A stretch of DNA of 64,000 bases from Methylophilus rhizosphaerae (GCF_900100975.1 NZ_FNFX01000003.1:434001-498000); one strand, 5' to 3'; counted from the first letter of the stretch, positions 18,218 through 26,659 are shown. A program made the numbers and translations. Notes: generated by a model not told the origin, from the letters alone.

Positions 18218-18450
18218 GTCTGATCATGGCGATAAACTTCATGAAAATTGACAGTTTCCGAGGGACACGGGCAATCAGGCTTTAAGGGTATTGATTCAGA
18301 TGCTTGTGCAGGCGCGCTCATGGCAAAGCCGGTGTGATTCCTCTGCTATGTTATTAACTTGTCGTACGAACGGGTATAAAGGGTATCAATACCGGTACTA
18401 GCGGGATTTCGGCTGTCGTTAAAGCGAACCTTATGCATCCCAATACCCCC

Positions 18451-18481
18451 TTGACCTTCCAATGATGATAATGTTTATAGT
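18451..18481 (+). promoter_or_regulatory. MerR/CueR-type promoter of copA
   Basis: TTGACC (18451-18456) and TATAGT (18476-18481) are separated by 19 bases, the over-long spacer that MerR-family activators such as CueR require. The half-site ACCTTCC (18454-18460) agrees with the CueR operator's left arm, but the matching right arm GGAAGGT is not well preserved. No cueR gene is in the window, so the regulator must be elsewhere. Confidence 0.55.
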
Positions 18482-18519
18482 GTCTGACTATCAAACATCA
18501 GCATGAAGGAAAGCATGTT

Positions 18520-21018
18520 ATGAATATGCACCCTGATAAGGGGATTCAGAATATTGACTCGATGATTAGCTTGCCCATTGAGGGTATGACCTGTGCAAGT
18601 TGCGTAGGCCGTGTAGAGGGTGCTTTGTCCAAGGTGCCTGGGGTCGGTAAAGTTTCAGTCAATCTCTCAACCGAGAAAGCCAGCATTCAAGCGGTAGGCA
18701 TGGTTGATCGTAATGCACTTATTCAAGCTGTTGAAAAAGCCGGGTACGATGTTCCTGCGATTACAATTGAACTCAGTGTTCAGGGTATGACTTGTGCCTC
18801 TTGTGTCGGGCGGGTGGAGAAAGCCCTAAAGGCACTCCCTGGTGTAGTTGATGCAACCGTCAATCTTGCTACAGAACGGGCAACTGTTCGTGGCACAGCT
18901 GATGTTAGTGCCTTGATATTTGCAGTTGAGAAAGCTGGCTATGATGCCAAGCCTATCAATGCTTCCAATCTGGACGAAGAGGAGGCCAGTCTCAAAAAAG
19001 AGACAGAGCGCGTACAACTTCAGAAAAATTTGTTACTAGCCACGGTGCTTGCACTACCTGTGTTCTTACTCGAAATGGGATCTCACATGATCCCAGCAGT
19101 ACACGAGTTAATCATGAACACCATAGGCATGCAGAACAGTTGGTATTTCCAGTTCGCACTGACCACATTGGCACTCGCAATTCCAGGGAGAGGGTTCTAT
19201 CTCAAGGGCTTTCCGGCACTATTTCGCCTAGCCCCGGATATGAACTCATTGGTTGCGGTGGGTACAGCAGCAGCCTTTGGTTACTCAGTGGTGGCTACTT
19301 TTGCTTCTGATCTATTACCTGAAGGGACTGTGAACGTTTATTACGAAGCGGCAGCGGTCATTGTCGTATTGATTCTGCTTGGTCGTTTCCTGGAGGCTAG
19401 TGCCAAAGGTAGGACATCTGAAGCTATCAAGCGCCTTGCCAAGATGCAGGTCAAAGTAGCGCATGTCATGCGTGATGGTGGCTTCCTGGATATTCCAATC
19501 AATGAAGTGCAGCTACATGACGCGCTGGAAGTTCGCCCGGGTGAGCGCGTACCTGCAGATGGGGAAATCACCAATGGTAAAAGCTTCGTGGATGAGTCCA
19601 TGATTACCGGTGAACCCATCCCGGTTGAGAAATCTGCGGGTAGTACTGTGGTGGGTGGCACAGTGAATCAAAAGGGTGCCTTCACTATGCGTGCAACAGC
19701 CGTAGGCGGGCAAACGATGCTAGCGCAAATCATCCGTATGGTTGAGCAAGCACAAGGCTCCAAACTGCCCATACAGGCAGTCGTTGATAAGGTGACCATG
19801 TGGTTTGTGCCTGCGGTAATGGTGGCTGCTTTGTTAGCGTTTGCTGCCTGGATGATTTACGGACCTTCTCCGGCGCTTACCTTTGCTCTGATCAATGCAG
19901 TTGCTGTATTAATCATTGCCTGCCCGTGTGCCATGGGGTTGGCCACGCCAACTTCCATTATGGTCGGCACAGGACGCGGTGCCGAGCTTGGGGTACTGTT
20001 CAGGAAAGGCGAAGCACTACAACTGCTAAAAGACGCCAAGGTGGTTGCAGTGGACAAGACCGGTACCTTAACTGAGGGTCGTCCAGTATTGACTGATTTT
20101 GAAGTTGCAGAAGGTTTTGATCGTAGCAACGTGCTGGCAAAGGTGGCCGCAGTGGAATCTAGATCAGAGCATCCGATCGCTAGGGCGATTGTGGCAGCTG
20201 CAACTGATGAAGGCTTATCCTTGTCGTCACTAATAGATTTCCAGTCTGTGACTGGCATGGGTGTACAAGCCACCGTTGAAGGTTCTATCGTCGAAATTGG
20301 TGCGGATCGCTTTATGCGTAAACTAGGCCTGGATGTCAGTACCTTTGCCGAAACTGCAGAGCGCCTGGGTAGGGAGGGCAAGTCTCCGTTATATGCCGCA
20401 GTAGATGGCAAATTGGCAGGCATTATTGCCGTGGCAGACCCTGTTAAAACGACTACACCGGTTGCCATCGCAGCACTTCATCAATTGGGCCTCAAAGTGG
20501 CCATGGTTACTGGAGATAACACCAGGACAGCGCAAGCGATTGCTCAACAGCTTGGTATTGATGAGGTGATTGCAGAAGTGATGCCTGAAGGCAAAGTCGA
20601 GGCAGTCCGCCAATTGAAAGCTACATATGGCCAGATTGCTTTTGTGGGCGATGGCATCAATGATGCACCAGCCCTGGCTGAAGCCGATGTCGGTATTGCG
20701 ATTGGTACTGGTACGGAGGTGGCCGTTGAGTCAGCAGATGTAGTGCTGGTGTCCGGTAACTTGCAGGGCGTACCTAATGCGATTGCACTATCCAAGGCAA
20801 CGATAGGAAACATTCACCAGAACCTGTTTTGGGCATTTGCGTATAACACGGCCTTAATACCAGTGGCTGCAGGCGCACTTTATCCAGTTTGGGGGATATT
20901 GCTCTCGCCAATCTTTGCGGCAGGTGCCATGGCCTTGTCTAGCGTGTTTGTATTGGGGAATGCATTGCGTTTACGTGGATTTCAGCCGCAATTTTCTGAA
21001 GTGCCGAGTGTTGGCTAG
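18520..21018 (+). CDS. copA: Copper-translocating P1B-type ATPase
   Basis: 832-residue ATPase exporting Cu(I) from the cytoplasm. Two N-terminal heavy-metal domains each carry G-M-T-C-A-S-C (near residues 25 and 90). The actuator loop has T-G-E-P (near 364), the ion channel C-P-C (about 468-470), the phosphorylation loop D-K-T-G-T-L-T (near 512) and the hinge G-D-G-I-N-D-A-P (near 709). All key residues are present and the length is usual for CopA. It is followed, convergently, by a CopZ-like chaperone gene. An AT-rich island starts just downstream, and copper genes are common cargo of such regions. Confidence 0.96.
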   Translation: MNMHPDKGIQNIDSMISLPIEGMTCASCVGRVEGALSKVPGVGKVSVNLSTEKASIQAVGMVDRNALIQAVEKAGYDVPAITIELSVQGMTCASCVGRVEKALKALPGVVDATVNLATERATVRGTADVSALIFAVEKAGYDAKPINASNLDEEEASLKKETERVQLQKNLLLATVLALPVFLLEMGSHMIPAVHELIMNTIGMQNSWYFQFALTTLALAIPGRGFYLKGFPALFRLAPDMNSLVAVGTAAAFGYSVVATFASDLLPEGTVNVYYEAAAVIVVLILLGRFLEASAKGRTSEAIKRLAKMQVKVAHVMRDGGFLDIPINEVQLHDALEVRPGERVPADGEITNGKSFVDESMITGEPIPVEKSAGSTVVGGTVNQKGAFTMRATAVGGQTMLAQIIRMVEQAQGSKLPIQAVVDKVTMWFVPAVMVAALLAFAAWMIYGPSPALTFALINAVAVLIIACPCAMGLATPTSIMVGTGRGAELGVLFRKGEALQLLKDAKVVAVDKTGTLTEGRPVLTDFEVAEGFDRSNVLAKVAAVESRSEHPIARAIVAAATDEGLSLSSLIDFQSVTGMGVQATVEGSIVEIGADRFMRKLGLDVSTFAETAERLGREGKSPLYAAVDGKLAGIIAVADPVKTTTPVAIAALHQLGLKVAMVTGDNTRTAQAIAQQLGIDEVIAEVMPEGKVEAVRQLKATYGQIAFVGDGINDAPALAEADVGIAIGTGTEVAVESADVVLVSGNLQGVPNAIALSKATIGNIHQNLFWAFAYNTALIPVAAGALYPVWGILLSPIFAAGAMALSSVFVLGNALRLRGFQPQFSEVPSVG

Positions 21019-21044
21019 GGAGTTGAGGGAATTAATACAAGAAA

Positions 21045-21071
21045 GCCTGCTAGTGTTGCAACTCGGCAGGC
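21045..21071 (-). terminator. Possible terminator between copA and the copZ-like gene
   Basis: Arms GCCTGC (21045-21050) and GCAGGC (21066-21071) with a 15-base loop that itself contains GTTGCAAC. Read leftwards, the stem is followed by TTTCTT, which fits a weak terminator for the leftward chaperone gene. Confidence 0.4.
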
Positions 21072-21078
21072 GATAGGG

Positions 21079-21273
21079 TTACTGGGCAATAGGCGGAAAA
21101 CCTGCGCTGTTCAGGGCAGTAATGATTTCATCCTGCGATGCAATGGTTTCAACCTTTACATATCTGGTTGGTGGATCAGTGATGATGGTTGCGTCAGGGT
21201 CTACATCTTTGATTGCCCTGGTGACACCACGCGCACAACCACCACAGGTCATGTTTTCAATATGAAAGTTCAT
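21079..21273 (-). CDS. Heavy-metal-associated domain copper chaperone (CopZ-like)
   Basis: 64 residues, a single ferredoxin-like heavy-metal domain with the metal-binding M-T-C-G-G-C (residues 8-13) near the N-terminus. Such proteins carry Cu(I) to CopA. A good AAGGAG precedes the ATG by 7 bases. It points towards copA, with the stops 60 bases apart, so the pair is convergent rather than an operon. Three residues after the second Cys is a Gly rather than the common aromatic, a normal variation. Confidence 0.88.
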   Translation of the reverse strand: MNFHIENMTCGGCARGVTRAIKDVDPDATIITDPPTRYVKVETIASQDEIITALNSAGFPPIAQ

Positions 21274-21377
21274 GTTGAGCTCCTTGAGTTGAGTGGTAAT
21301 GGTGACAAGACGCCATTTATTTTTGAGGATAAATTTCTTATTCGATAGGAAGTATATCTTGGCCTCAAGGCGAATTC

Positions 21378-21488
21378 TTAAGCATAATCTGTTTTAAAGC
21401 TTTGTACGCGGTCTGCAATCTCTCTTTTACTTTTAGCTAATAGCTCAATCTCTTTCTCAGTAAAAGGCGCCTTGGATGTTGGACTTTT
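21378..21488 (-). pseudogene. Possible fragment: orphan 36-codon tail
   Basis: On the complement, a reading frame with no start codon reads ...P-F-T-E-K-E-I-E-L-L-A-K-S-K and on to a stop at 21378-21380. It overlaps the end of the LuxR-type gene in another frame. The charged helical sequence looks protein-like rather than random, so it may be the C-terminal remnant of a lost gene. I cannot name the parent family. Confidence 0.3.
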
Positions 21489-22503
21489 TTACATCTAAGG
21501 CTATTGGAGGTGAGCTTGAGGAGAAGTTAGGGTAATTGCTACTATCAAACATTCTAACAAGTTCTGCTTTATTGCCTATGCCAAGCTTCTCATATATTTT
21601 TTGTATATAGTTTCTTACTGTAGCTGGGGTTAGACTATAGTCTAATGCAATTTCTTTATAAGTTTTTGCTGAAGAATATGCATGTGCAATTTGGCGTTCA
21701 CGAGAGCTGAGTTTTTCAATTAATGATAAATTTTTTATGTCAATTTTGTATAAGCCACCAACTTCGCTTTTCTCCACAATTAACTTTTGCTGCTTCTCGG
21801 TAAGTAAATTTACGATTGGTTTGCTAGTAAATTGAACCGGCAATTTTTCACCAAAACTCCACCAAGGGTAAGCTTGTGATATTAAATCTTTAAAAGCATC
21901 GCTAGTGCACACGACAGAGCCTTCTCGGTCAACAAAAGCAACTGCACCCTGCCTATGGTTTTCCAGTTTTGATCTCTCGATTGCGGCCACAAGATTGGTC
22001 TTCCAGCAAGCATATAGATGAGGTGTTATTAGTTGCTTTAAATCAATATCTGCTTCTTTAAATGGTATTGGGCTGTCGCCCGAGCGAAAAAGTGAAATGA
22101 ATAAGAAAGATTGGTGATCAGGTAGAAAAATAGATGTGCAAAGTGCTTGATGCAGTTTGAAAGTATTATTCAGACTGGATAAACCAGATGTTGAGTAAAG
22201 GTCTCTTTTACAAAAGTGTATAGTGGTTTCAGGCTGTAAATGCACACTACTAGCTAAAGTATCATCGGCACAAACTGCCTTCCAATGTTCTTCAAATGCC
22301 GCAGGTAACTCATATCTTAATGAGCTTAACAGTTTAAAACCTTTTGAAGGAGCTTGGCTCATAATGCCCCACCAAGCATGATCAAAACCAATAACCTCAT
22401 TAAGTTTATCTAAGACATTCTTCTGAAATTCATTAGGGCTCTCTACGAGTGCGGTTTGGTAAATGTCTGCTAAAAATGTAGGGGAAATCGAAAGTTGATT
22501 CAT
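21457..22503 (-). CDS. LuxR-type HTH transcriptional regulator
   Basis: 348 residues. The C-terminal part (about 265-325) is a LuxR/GerE helix-turn-helix (L-S-S-R-E-R-Q-I-A, then T-Y-K-E-I-A and T-V-R-N-Y-I-Q-K-I-Y-E-K-L-G-I). The N-terminal 240 residues resemble a GAF/PAS-like sensor of no recognised type, with a short PAS-like patch (A-V-A-F-V-D-R-E-G-S-V-V) near 190-201. Base composition is much more AT-rich than the flanking core genes. It is divergent from the small-protein/SSS module at 22.7 kb and is the likely regulator of that module, whose symporter is now broken. Confidence 0.85.
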   Translation of the reverse strand: MNQLSISPTFLADIYQTALVESPNEFQKNVLDKLNEVIGFDHAWWGIMSQAPSKGFKLLSSLRYELPAAFEEHWKAVCADDTLASSVHLQPETTIHFCKRDLYSTSGLSSLNNTFKLHQALCTSIFLPDHQSFLFISLFRSGDSPIPFKEADIDLKQLITPHLYACWKTNLVAAIERSKLENHRQGAVAFVDREGSVVCTSDAFKDLISQAYPWWSFGEKLPVQFTSKPIVNLLTEKQQKLIVEKSEVGGLYKIDIKNLSLIEKLSSRERQIAHAYSSAKTYKEIALDYSLTPATVRNYIQKIYEKLGIGNKAELVRMFDSSNYPNFSSSSPPIALDVKKSNIQGAFY

Positions 22504-22580
22504 ATAGTCATTTCAATAAATAAATACTGACTTCATTGATGAATGTACAACGATCAAGAGCAGATAAATAATCTCAGTCC

Positions 22581-22607
22581 TACCTTGCATTTGCAAGGTA
22601 TTTTTTT
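22581..22607 (+). terminator. Perfect terminator-like hairpin in the leader of the second SSS module
   Basis: Stem TACCTTGC (22581-22588) with GCAAGGTA (22593-22600), loop ATTT, then seven T (22601-22607). It reads rightwards, yet no rightward gene lies upstream: the LuxR gene runs the other way. It would therefore end a short leader transcript (attenuator), a small RNA, or a lost gene. Confidence 0.75.
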
Positions 22608-22708
22608 AGACATGCGCCACGCATAATAGTCGCAAAAAATATTTCAAGAATTACTGAGTGGGATCCATGTATGTAGTTAAAAATATGAATAACTAAAGGG
22701 GCAGCCGC

Positions 22709-22924
22709 GTGAAAGAAAAACCATCTTTAATTGTTAAATTGTGGTTCTTATTAAATACCGTTATTACATTAGCACCTCCAATCTACTGGTATGCAAATAA
22801 ACTGCAGCATCCAATCTTTGGCCTTCCACCAACAATATTTTATTTCTTGATAGTTGGCCTATCTATCACTACCAGCATTGTGTACGCATATCTTGATGAA
22901 AAAGAGAATGGAAGGATTGAATAA
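22709..22924 (+). CDS. DUF3311-like small membrane protein, second copy
   Basis: 71 residues with a GTG start (22709) 7 bases after AAAGGGG. Two hydrophobic helices and the phrase F-G-L-P-P-T-I-F-Y-F match the 64-residue protein at 13363-13557. Its stop overlaps the start of the truncated symporter (ATAATG), showing the two were once translated together. The gene itself is intact. Confidence 0.7.
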   Translation: MKEKPSLIVKLWFLLNTVITLAPPIYWYANKLQHPIFGLPPTIFYFLIVGLSITTSIVYAYLDEKENGRIE

Positions 22925-23430
22925 TGTTTATTACCTTCGGGATGGTAGTTATATTTTTTCTCGCACTTGTCGTCTTGTTACAAAGAATTCAAATAGACGA
23001 CAGCACTTTTTCCACATACGCAGTTGGCAATCGCGCATTCGATGCCAAATTCCAAGCAATGTCTTTTCTAAATACTTGGTATCCAGGAGCAATGTTTACT
23101 GCTTTTGGAGGTATGGCTGCAGCAAGTGGAGCAATATCCTTTTATGTCCTCTCCTACAGTTTGCTGACAGTGATGCTTATGTATGTCATGGCCAAAACAG
23201 TTTGGACTTGGGGAAAAGCCTTTGATCTTAAAACACAGCCAGACCTTTTCGCTCTTAGATTTGACTCCAGGCATATTCGCACCATTGCTGCAATTATAGG
23301 CATTGTTTCGGGCATACCATGGTTGGTTTTAGGCATGCAAGCATTAGGTGAAATGTTTAAATATCTATCTTTAGGCGCATTGAGTTTTTCGCAATCAGTT
23401 AACTCATTAAAGGCTGTTATTTTTCACTGA
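22924..23430 (+). pseudogene. Truncated SSS sodium:solute symporter
   Basis: 168 residues that align without gaps to the first 160 of the full-length symporter at 11887-13356 (shared W-Y-P-G-A-M-F-T-A, L-K-T-Q-P-D, M-Q-A-L-G-E and L-S-F-S-Q-S-V). Identity stops abruptly after S-Q-S-V near 23402; nine unrelated residues and a stop follow. More than 300 residues (about two thirds of the carrier) are missing, so it cannot transport. The sharp break points to a deletion or insertion junction, not to gradual decay. Confidence 0.9.
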
Positions 23431-23493
23431 CTGGATACAAATTCATATAAATATTTAAAGCTACATACTGCACACCCTCTTTCATCAAGGAGA

Positions 23494-23610
23494 ATGAAGG
23501 TGATACTTGAGCGCTATGCAAAACTACTAACCACCAAGTCAGTGGGTGAATGGTTTCAGGAGTTAATTAAATTAGCAAATGCATATGGATTTAATCAAAG
23601 CCCTCCCTAG
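23494..23610 (+). pseudogene. Short ORF resembling the start of a LuxR autoinducer-binding domain
   Basis: 38 codons with a good AAGGAG site just before the ATG. It reads M-K-V-I-L-E-R-Y-A-K-L-L and later W-F-Q-E-L-I-K-L-A-N-A-Y-G-F, which resembles the first helix of LuxR-type autoinducer-binding domains (…L-x-x-L-A-x-x-x-G-F). If so it is the 5' scrap of a quorum-sensing-type regulator. It ends with a stop and nothing downstream continues it. Similarity judged by eye only. Confidence 0.4.
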
Positions 23611-23975
23611 AAGCATAGTCTGTCGGATAGACGAAGCCATAACGTGACTAAGGGACGGAAGCATAAAGTGGTAATTAACAATATGCATAGAAAACGTCTA
23701 CAAACTAAGCGCTATGGCTTATGGCGCTCAGTATTTGGGTGCATCAGATGCAGCCGATTACTGGCCAAAATCCCAGGGGTGTATCGATTTTTTTGCACCT
23801 CCCATAGCCAAGCAAAAAACGGCTGGCTGATGATGGTAAATCCCTGTGGCAATCGTTGGCCGTTATGTCGGCTTGGCGTGGAAATTGATGTTTTTTTTGG
23901 GGGGGGGGGGCTTGTCCTTGAAACTAAATGATCCAACACACAAGCTCCTGACACCCCCTTTGCAATAAATGGTTG
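23611..23975 (+). other. Degenerate stretch with a G12 tract
   Basis: No intact gene. A frame around 23700-23830 reads protein-like text (A-M-A-Y-G-A-Q-Y-L-G-A-S-D-A-A-D-Y-W-P) before a stop, then G-K-S-L-W-Q-S-L-A-V-M-S-A-W-R-G-N and another stop; the parent gene is not recognised. Eight T and twelve G lie at 23891-23910, a hypermutable homopolymer junction. Together with the truncated symporter this marks a breakpoint region. Confidence 0.5.
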
Positions 23976-24470
23976 CTACTTGTTTGTTGTTGCTTTTTTT
24001 CTCGGGTCATCACTTGGATTTGTGTAATGGATATCCCAGGGGCCGGTAGCGATTAATTCAACAATAGTTTCTTTATCTGTCGTCCAGACATAATGTGTAT
24101 GGCCAGTTGGAAGCACGAAGCTAGAGCCGGCATTTAACAGTTCGCCTTTGGATTTGTCGAGCTTGGTTCCCATGCCATTACCTAACTGGCCGCTGAGTAC
24201 GGTCACCACTTCGGCAAATGGATGGGTATGTGGGGGAATTGGATAGTTGGCCGGAAATTTTAACCATGCGATAAATACTCCCTTTTTTGTCGGATCTCCT
24301 ACCACGATTGCACTCTGAGCGCCTTTGGGTAATATGGGCTCATCTTTCCATTCAATATTTTCGGGCGTGAATGAGCGCATGGAACTGGCGCTCATCCTTT
24401 CAATTTTGTCTGCGTACGCGATGTTACTAAAACATGAAACTGCGGCGGCTAGTATTAATATGTTTTTCAT
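23976..24470 (-). CDS. Secreted cupin-domain protein
   Basis: 164 residues from ATG 24470 (MKNILILAAAVS), which follows AGAGGATC; an upstream in-frame ATG at 24485 is unlikely. Residues 1-20 are a signal peptide ending I-A-Y-A. The cupin motif is classical: P-P-H-T-H-P-F-A-E-V-V-T-V-L-S-G gives two His and one Glu for a metal, and G-H-T-H in the second motif gives further His. It therefore could bind a metal and be catalytic, unlike the cupin at 15.2 kb. It is preceded by a perfect palindrome and stands alone in the degraded region. Confidence 0.87.
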   Translation of the reverse strand: MKNILILAAAVSCFSNIAYADKIERMSASSMRSFTPENIEWKDEPILPKGAQSAIVVGDPTKKGVFIAWLKFPANYPIPPHTHPFAEVVTVLSGQLGNGMGTKLDKSKGELLNAGSSFVLPTGHTHYVWTTDKETIVELIATGPWDIHYTNPSDDPRKKATTNK

Positions 24471-24507
24471 ATGATCCTCTGGCATAAATAAGATTGATTT
24501 AAATTTA

Positions 24508-24529
24508 ATGTATACAGATCCGTATACAT
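24508..24529. promoter_or_regulatory. Perfect palindromic operator upstream of the secreted cupin gene
   Basis: Arms ATGTATAC (24508-24515) and GTATACAT (24522-24529) around AGATCC. The form (GTATAC arms, short spacer) is typical of TetR-family operators and lies 38 bases upstream of the cupin start, where it could overlap the promoter. No regulator gene is adjacent; the nearest TetR gene is at 29.9 kb. Confidence 0.55.
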
Positions 24530-24669
24530 TTCAATTCTACTCAGACAGATTTCAAATGAACTGAAAGAACTCATTGATAATAGCTAATGAATTTTCTTAG
24601 TAGCATGACTATGAGTCATAGGCGAGCAATCAGGGGCTGGCTGATTGATTGTGATGGAAAGACTGGCCT

Positions 24670-24853
24670 TTAGGCTTGGCCTAAGAAGTCGGATTTAATC
24701 AAGGAAAAAGCCATACTCTTATATTGGAAGGCCAAGATTTTGTTCCAATTCTCAAGCCATATCAAAGTATCCGCTTCGTTCATTGGTTTTGCAAAGTAGT
24801 ATCCTTGACCGAGTTGGCAGCCTAACTCCCGCAAACCGATGACCGGAAGTATA
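24670..24853 (-). pseudogene. C-terminal fragment of an EAL-domain protein
   Basis: On the complement a frame of about 58 codons reads L-R-E-L-G-C-Q-L-G-Q-G-Y-Y-F-A-K-P-M then a helix and a stop at 24670-24672. G-C-x-x-x-Q-G-Y-x-F-x-K-P is the diagnostic last motif of EAL (cyclic-di-GMP phosphodiesterase) domains. The rest of the domain is missing and no start is present, so this is a pseudogene remnant. It lies 85 bases from the tRNA-Arg gene. The rest of 24530-24938 shows no gene. Confidence 0.8.
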
Positions 24854-24938
24854 AAATGGCGGCCTCTAAATTGAAGAATAATGTGGCCAGTTCGGCCAAG
24901 ATATCAGTCTAGTGACAAGTATTTTGATTATAAATAAA

Positions 24939-25015
24939 TGGTGCGCCCGGCGGGAGTCGAACCCACGACCCTTGGCTTCGGAAACCAATACTCTATCCAG
25001 CTGAGCTACGGGCGC
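24939..25015 (-). tRNA. tRNA-Arg (anticodon CCG)
   Basis: 77 bases forming a complete cloverleaf on the complement. Acceptor stem GCGCCCG/CGGGCGC, D arm GCTC/GAGT, anticodon stem TTGGT/GCCAA around TTCCGAA (anticodon CCG, reading CGG), T arm GTGGG/CCCGC with loop TTCGACT, then discriminator A and an encoded CCA (24939-24941). Its 3' end faces the degraded region on the left, the usual orientation for an island integrated at a tRNA. Confidence 0.97.
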
Positions 25016-25165
25016 AATCCTGCCATTATAGCAAATAAGTCGCGCTGCCTTGGCAGTCAGGAGGCAAATTTGAAAGGTCATTCTTTAATTTGTGCTTGTG
25101 TTGCCCGATATGGATGCTTATCGGGTAGCAAGCTTTACGTGTTTTCTGCGGGAGGCGTTCTGCGC

Positions 25166-25171
25166 TATAAT
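25166..25171 (+). promoter_or_regulatory. -10 box of the cytochrome c gene
   Basis: TATAAT at 25166-25171, a perfect -10 hexamer 37-42 bases before the start of the cytochrome gene. No good -35 hexamer is found 16-18 bases upstream. Confidence 0.5.
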
Positions 25172-25207
25172 CGCGCAGGTATTTCATACTCAATGGGGCA
25201 AAAAAAC

Positions 25208-25711
25208 ATGTCGGGAAATAAACAGTATTCAAGCATAAAGGAATTAATTATTGCGATACCAGGCGTAATTATCGGGTTCAGTGTGCTGGTGGCAGTGCTG
25301 GCTTACCTGTTCGGGGTATTCGGTAGCGAGAAACCTGCACCGAGCAAAGAGGTCACAGACGCCGCTGAACAGAAAGTGGTTGCCAATATCCAGCCGGTTG
25401 CGACTGTGGAAGTGGCGGAAGCTGCGGGTGAACACGTTGAGAAAAGTGGTGAGGAAATTGTGAAGGCTACTTGTGCTGCCTGTCACGGCATAGGTGCATT
25501 GGGCGCACCAAAAATTGGTAACGCCGGTGATTGGGGTCCACGCATTTCCCAGGGCTATGAGACCTTGGTGAAACATGCGACTGAAGGTATCCGCAGTATG
25601 CCGCCTCGCGGGGGTAATGCGGATCTGACTGATCACGAAGTGGCCGACGCGGTAGCTTATATGGCCAACCAGGCCGGTGCCAAGTTTGATGCAGCCAGTT
25701 TGAAGAAGTAA
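25208..25711 (+). CDS. Membrane-anchored c-type cytochrome (cytochrome c5-like)
   Basis: 167 residues. A membrane helix (about 18-40) anchors a periplasmic linker rich in Ala/Val/Glu and a single-heme domain. The heme site is C-A-A-C-H (near residue 92-96) and the axial Met lies in R-S-M-P-P-R-G-G-N-A-D-L, both typical of the cytochrome c5 group. It would pass electrons in the periplasm, to a terminal oxidase or from a dehydrogenase. ATG 25208 follows GGGG by 9 bases; ATG 25193 is an alternative. The frame can be extended into the tRNA but this is not coding. A terminator follows. Confidence 0.88.
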   Translation: MSGNKQYSSIKELIIAIPGVIIGFSVLVAVLAYLFGVFGSEKPAPSKEVTDAAEQKVVANIQPVATVEVAEAAGEHVEKSGEEIVKATCAACHGIGALGAPKIGNAGDWGPRISQGYETLVKHATEGIRSMPPRGGNADLTDHEVADAVAYMANQAGAKFDAASLKK

Positions 25712-25725
25712 ACGATACGATGTAT

Positions 25726-25755
25726 AAAAGCCGCTGTGACAAGCGGCTTTTTTAT
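25726..25755 (+). terminator. Intrinsic terminator after the cytochrome gene
   Basis: Stem AAAAGCCGCT (25726-25735) with AGCGGCTTTT (25742-25751), six-base loop, T run to 25754. A clear rho-independent terminator 15 bases after the stop. Confidence 0.9.
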
Positions 25756-25787
25756 TGATAGTGCGGAAGCATACAGAAGGCTGAACC

Positions 25788-26627
25788 ATGGCGAGATACG
25801 CAATAGGGGATATTCAAGGCTGTTACCATTCGCTGATGCAGTTACTGGGCGGGATTGATTTCCAGGCCGGGCGAGACCAGTTGTGGCTGGTCGGCGATAT
25901 TATCAATCGCGGCAATGGTTCGCTGGAGGTATTGCGCTGGGTATATGCACACCGTGACAACATCAAGCTGGTGCTGGGGAACCATGAGCTGCATGCGATT
26001 GCCGTGGCGCATGGCGTGCGTCCACCACACCGTTTTGATACTTTGTCTGCCATTTTTTCAGCAGCGGATGGTGGCGAATTATTGCACTGGCTACGCCAGC
26101 AACCTTTGATGGTGCTGGAGGATGACTATGCCATGATACATGCCGGTTTGTATCCGCAATGGACCTTGGTGAAAGCCAGGCGCCTGGCCGAGGAAGTCGA
26201 GGCGGTGTTGCGTGATGAAACGGCGTATGCGGATTTCCTGTTTGCGATGTATGGCAATATGCCGACCCAATGGAATGATGCGCTGGTAGGGACGGATAGA
26301 TTGCGCGCCATCGTGAATGCATTTACCCGCATGCGCTTGTGCGATGCGCAAGGGGGAATGGAGTTTACCTTTAAAGGGGAAGTCCCCGATATGCCTGCCG
26401 GGTACTTTCCATGGTTTCAATTGCCTGCCCGGCGATTTGCCGGGGCTCAGCCTGTATTGTTTGGTCACTGGTCGGCGCTGGGATTACACCTTGATGATGG
26501 AGTGATTGGCCTGGATACCGGCTGTTTATGGGGACGGCAACTCACGGCGTATAACCTGGATGACGGGCGTATCATGCAGGTTGGGCTGGATGCGCGTGAC
26601 CGTCCGGCAAACAGCGGTGGTGACTAG
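25788..26627 (+). CDS. apaH: Symmetrical bis(5'-nucleosyl)-tetraphosphatase
   Basis: 279 residues. Hydrolyses Ap4A to two ADP, limiting the level of this alarmone. The metallophosphatase motifs are intact: G-D-I-Q-G-C near residue 7, G-D-I-I-N-R-G near 38, and G-N-H-E-L-H near 65, with the later His sites of the family. Length equals E. coli ApaH. The start at ATG 25788 is the first in frame; the ribosome site is weak. It stands alone, convergent with the acyltransferase pair. Confidence 0.95.
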   Translation: MARYAIGDIQGCYHSLMQLLGGIDFQAGRDQLWLVGDIINRGNGSLEVLRWVYAHRDNIKLVLGNHELHAIAVAHGVRPPHRFDTLSAIFSAADGGELLHWLRQQPLMVLEDDYAMIHAGLYPQWTLVKARRLAEEVEAVLRDETAYADFLFAMYGNMPTQWNDALVGTDRLRAIVNAFTRMRLCDAQGGMEFTFKGEVPDMPAGYFPWFQLPARRFAGAQPVLFGHWSALGLHLDDGVIGLDTGCLWGRQLTAYNLDDGRIMQVGLDARDRPANSGGD

Positions 26628-26659
26628 CTTCTTCCTGCGCTACAGATTGTTGATGTGTT

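Noticed and set aside
23644-23931. 95-codon rightward frame
   Set aside because: It runs into the T8-G12 tract and has a basic, Cys/Trp-rich, non-protein-like composition; other frames there look more like decayed coding sequence.
24866-25081. Frames crossing the tRNA-Arg gene on both strands
   Set aside because: They overlap a complete tRNA, and the right-hand extension of the cytochrome frame there is an artefact.
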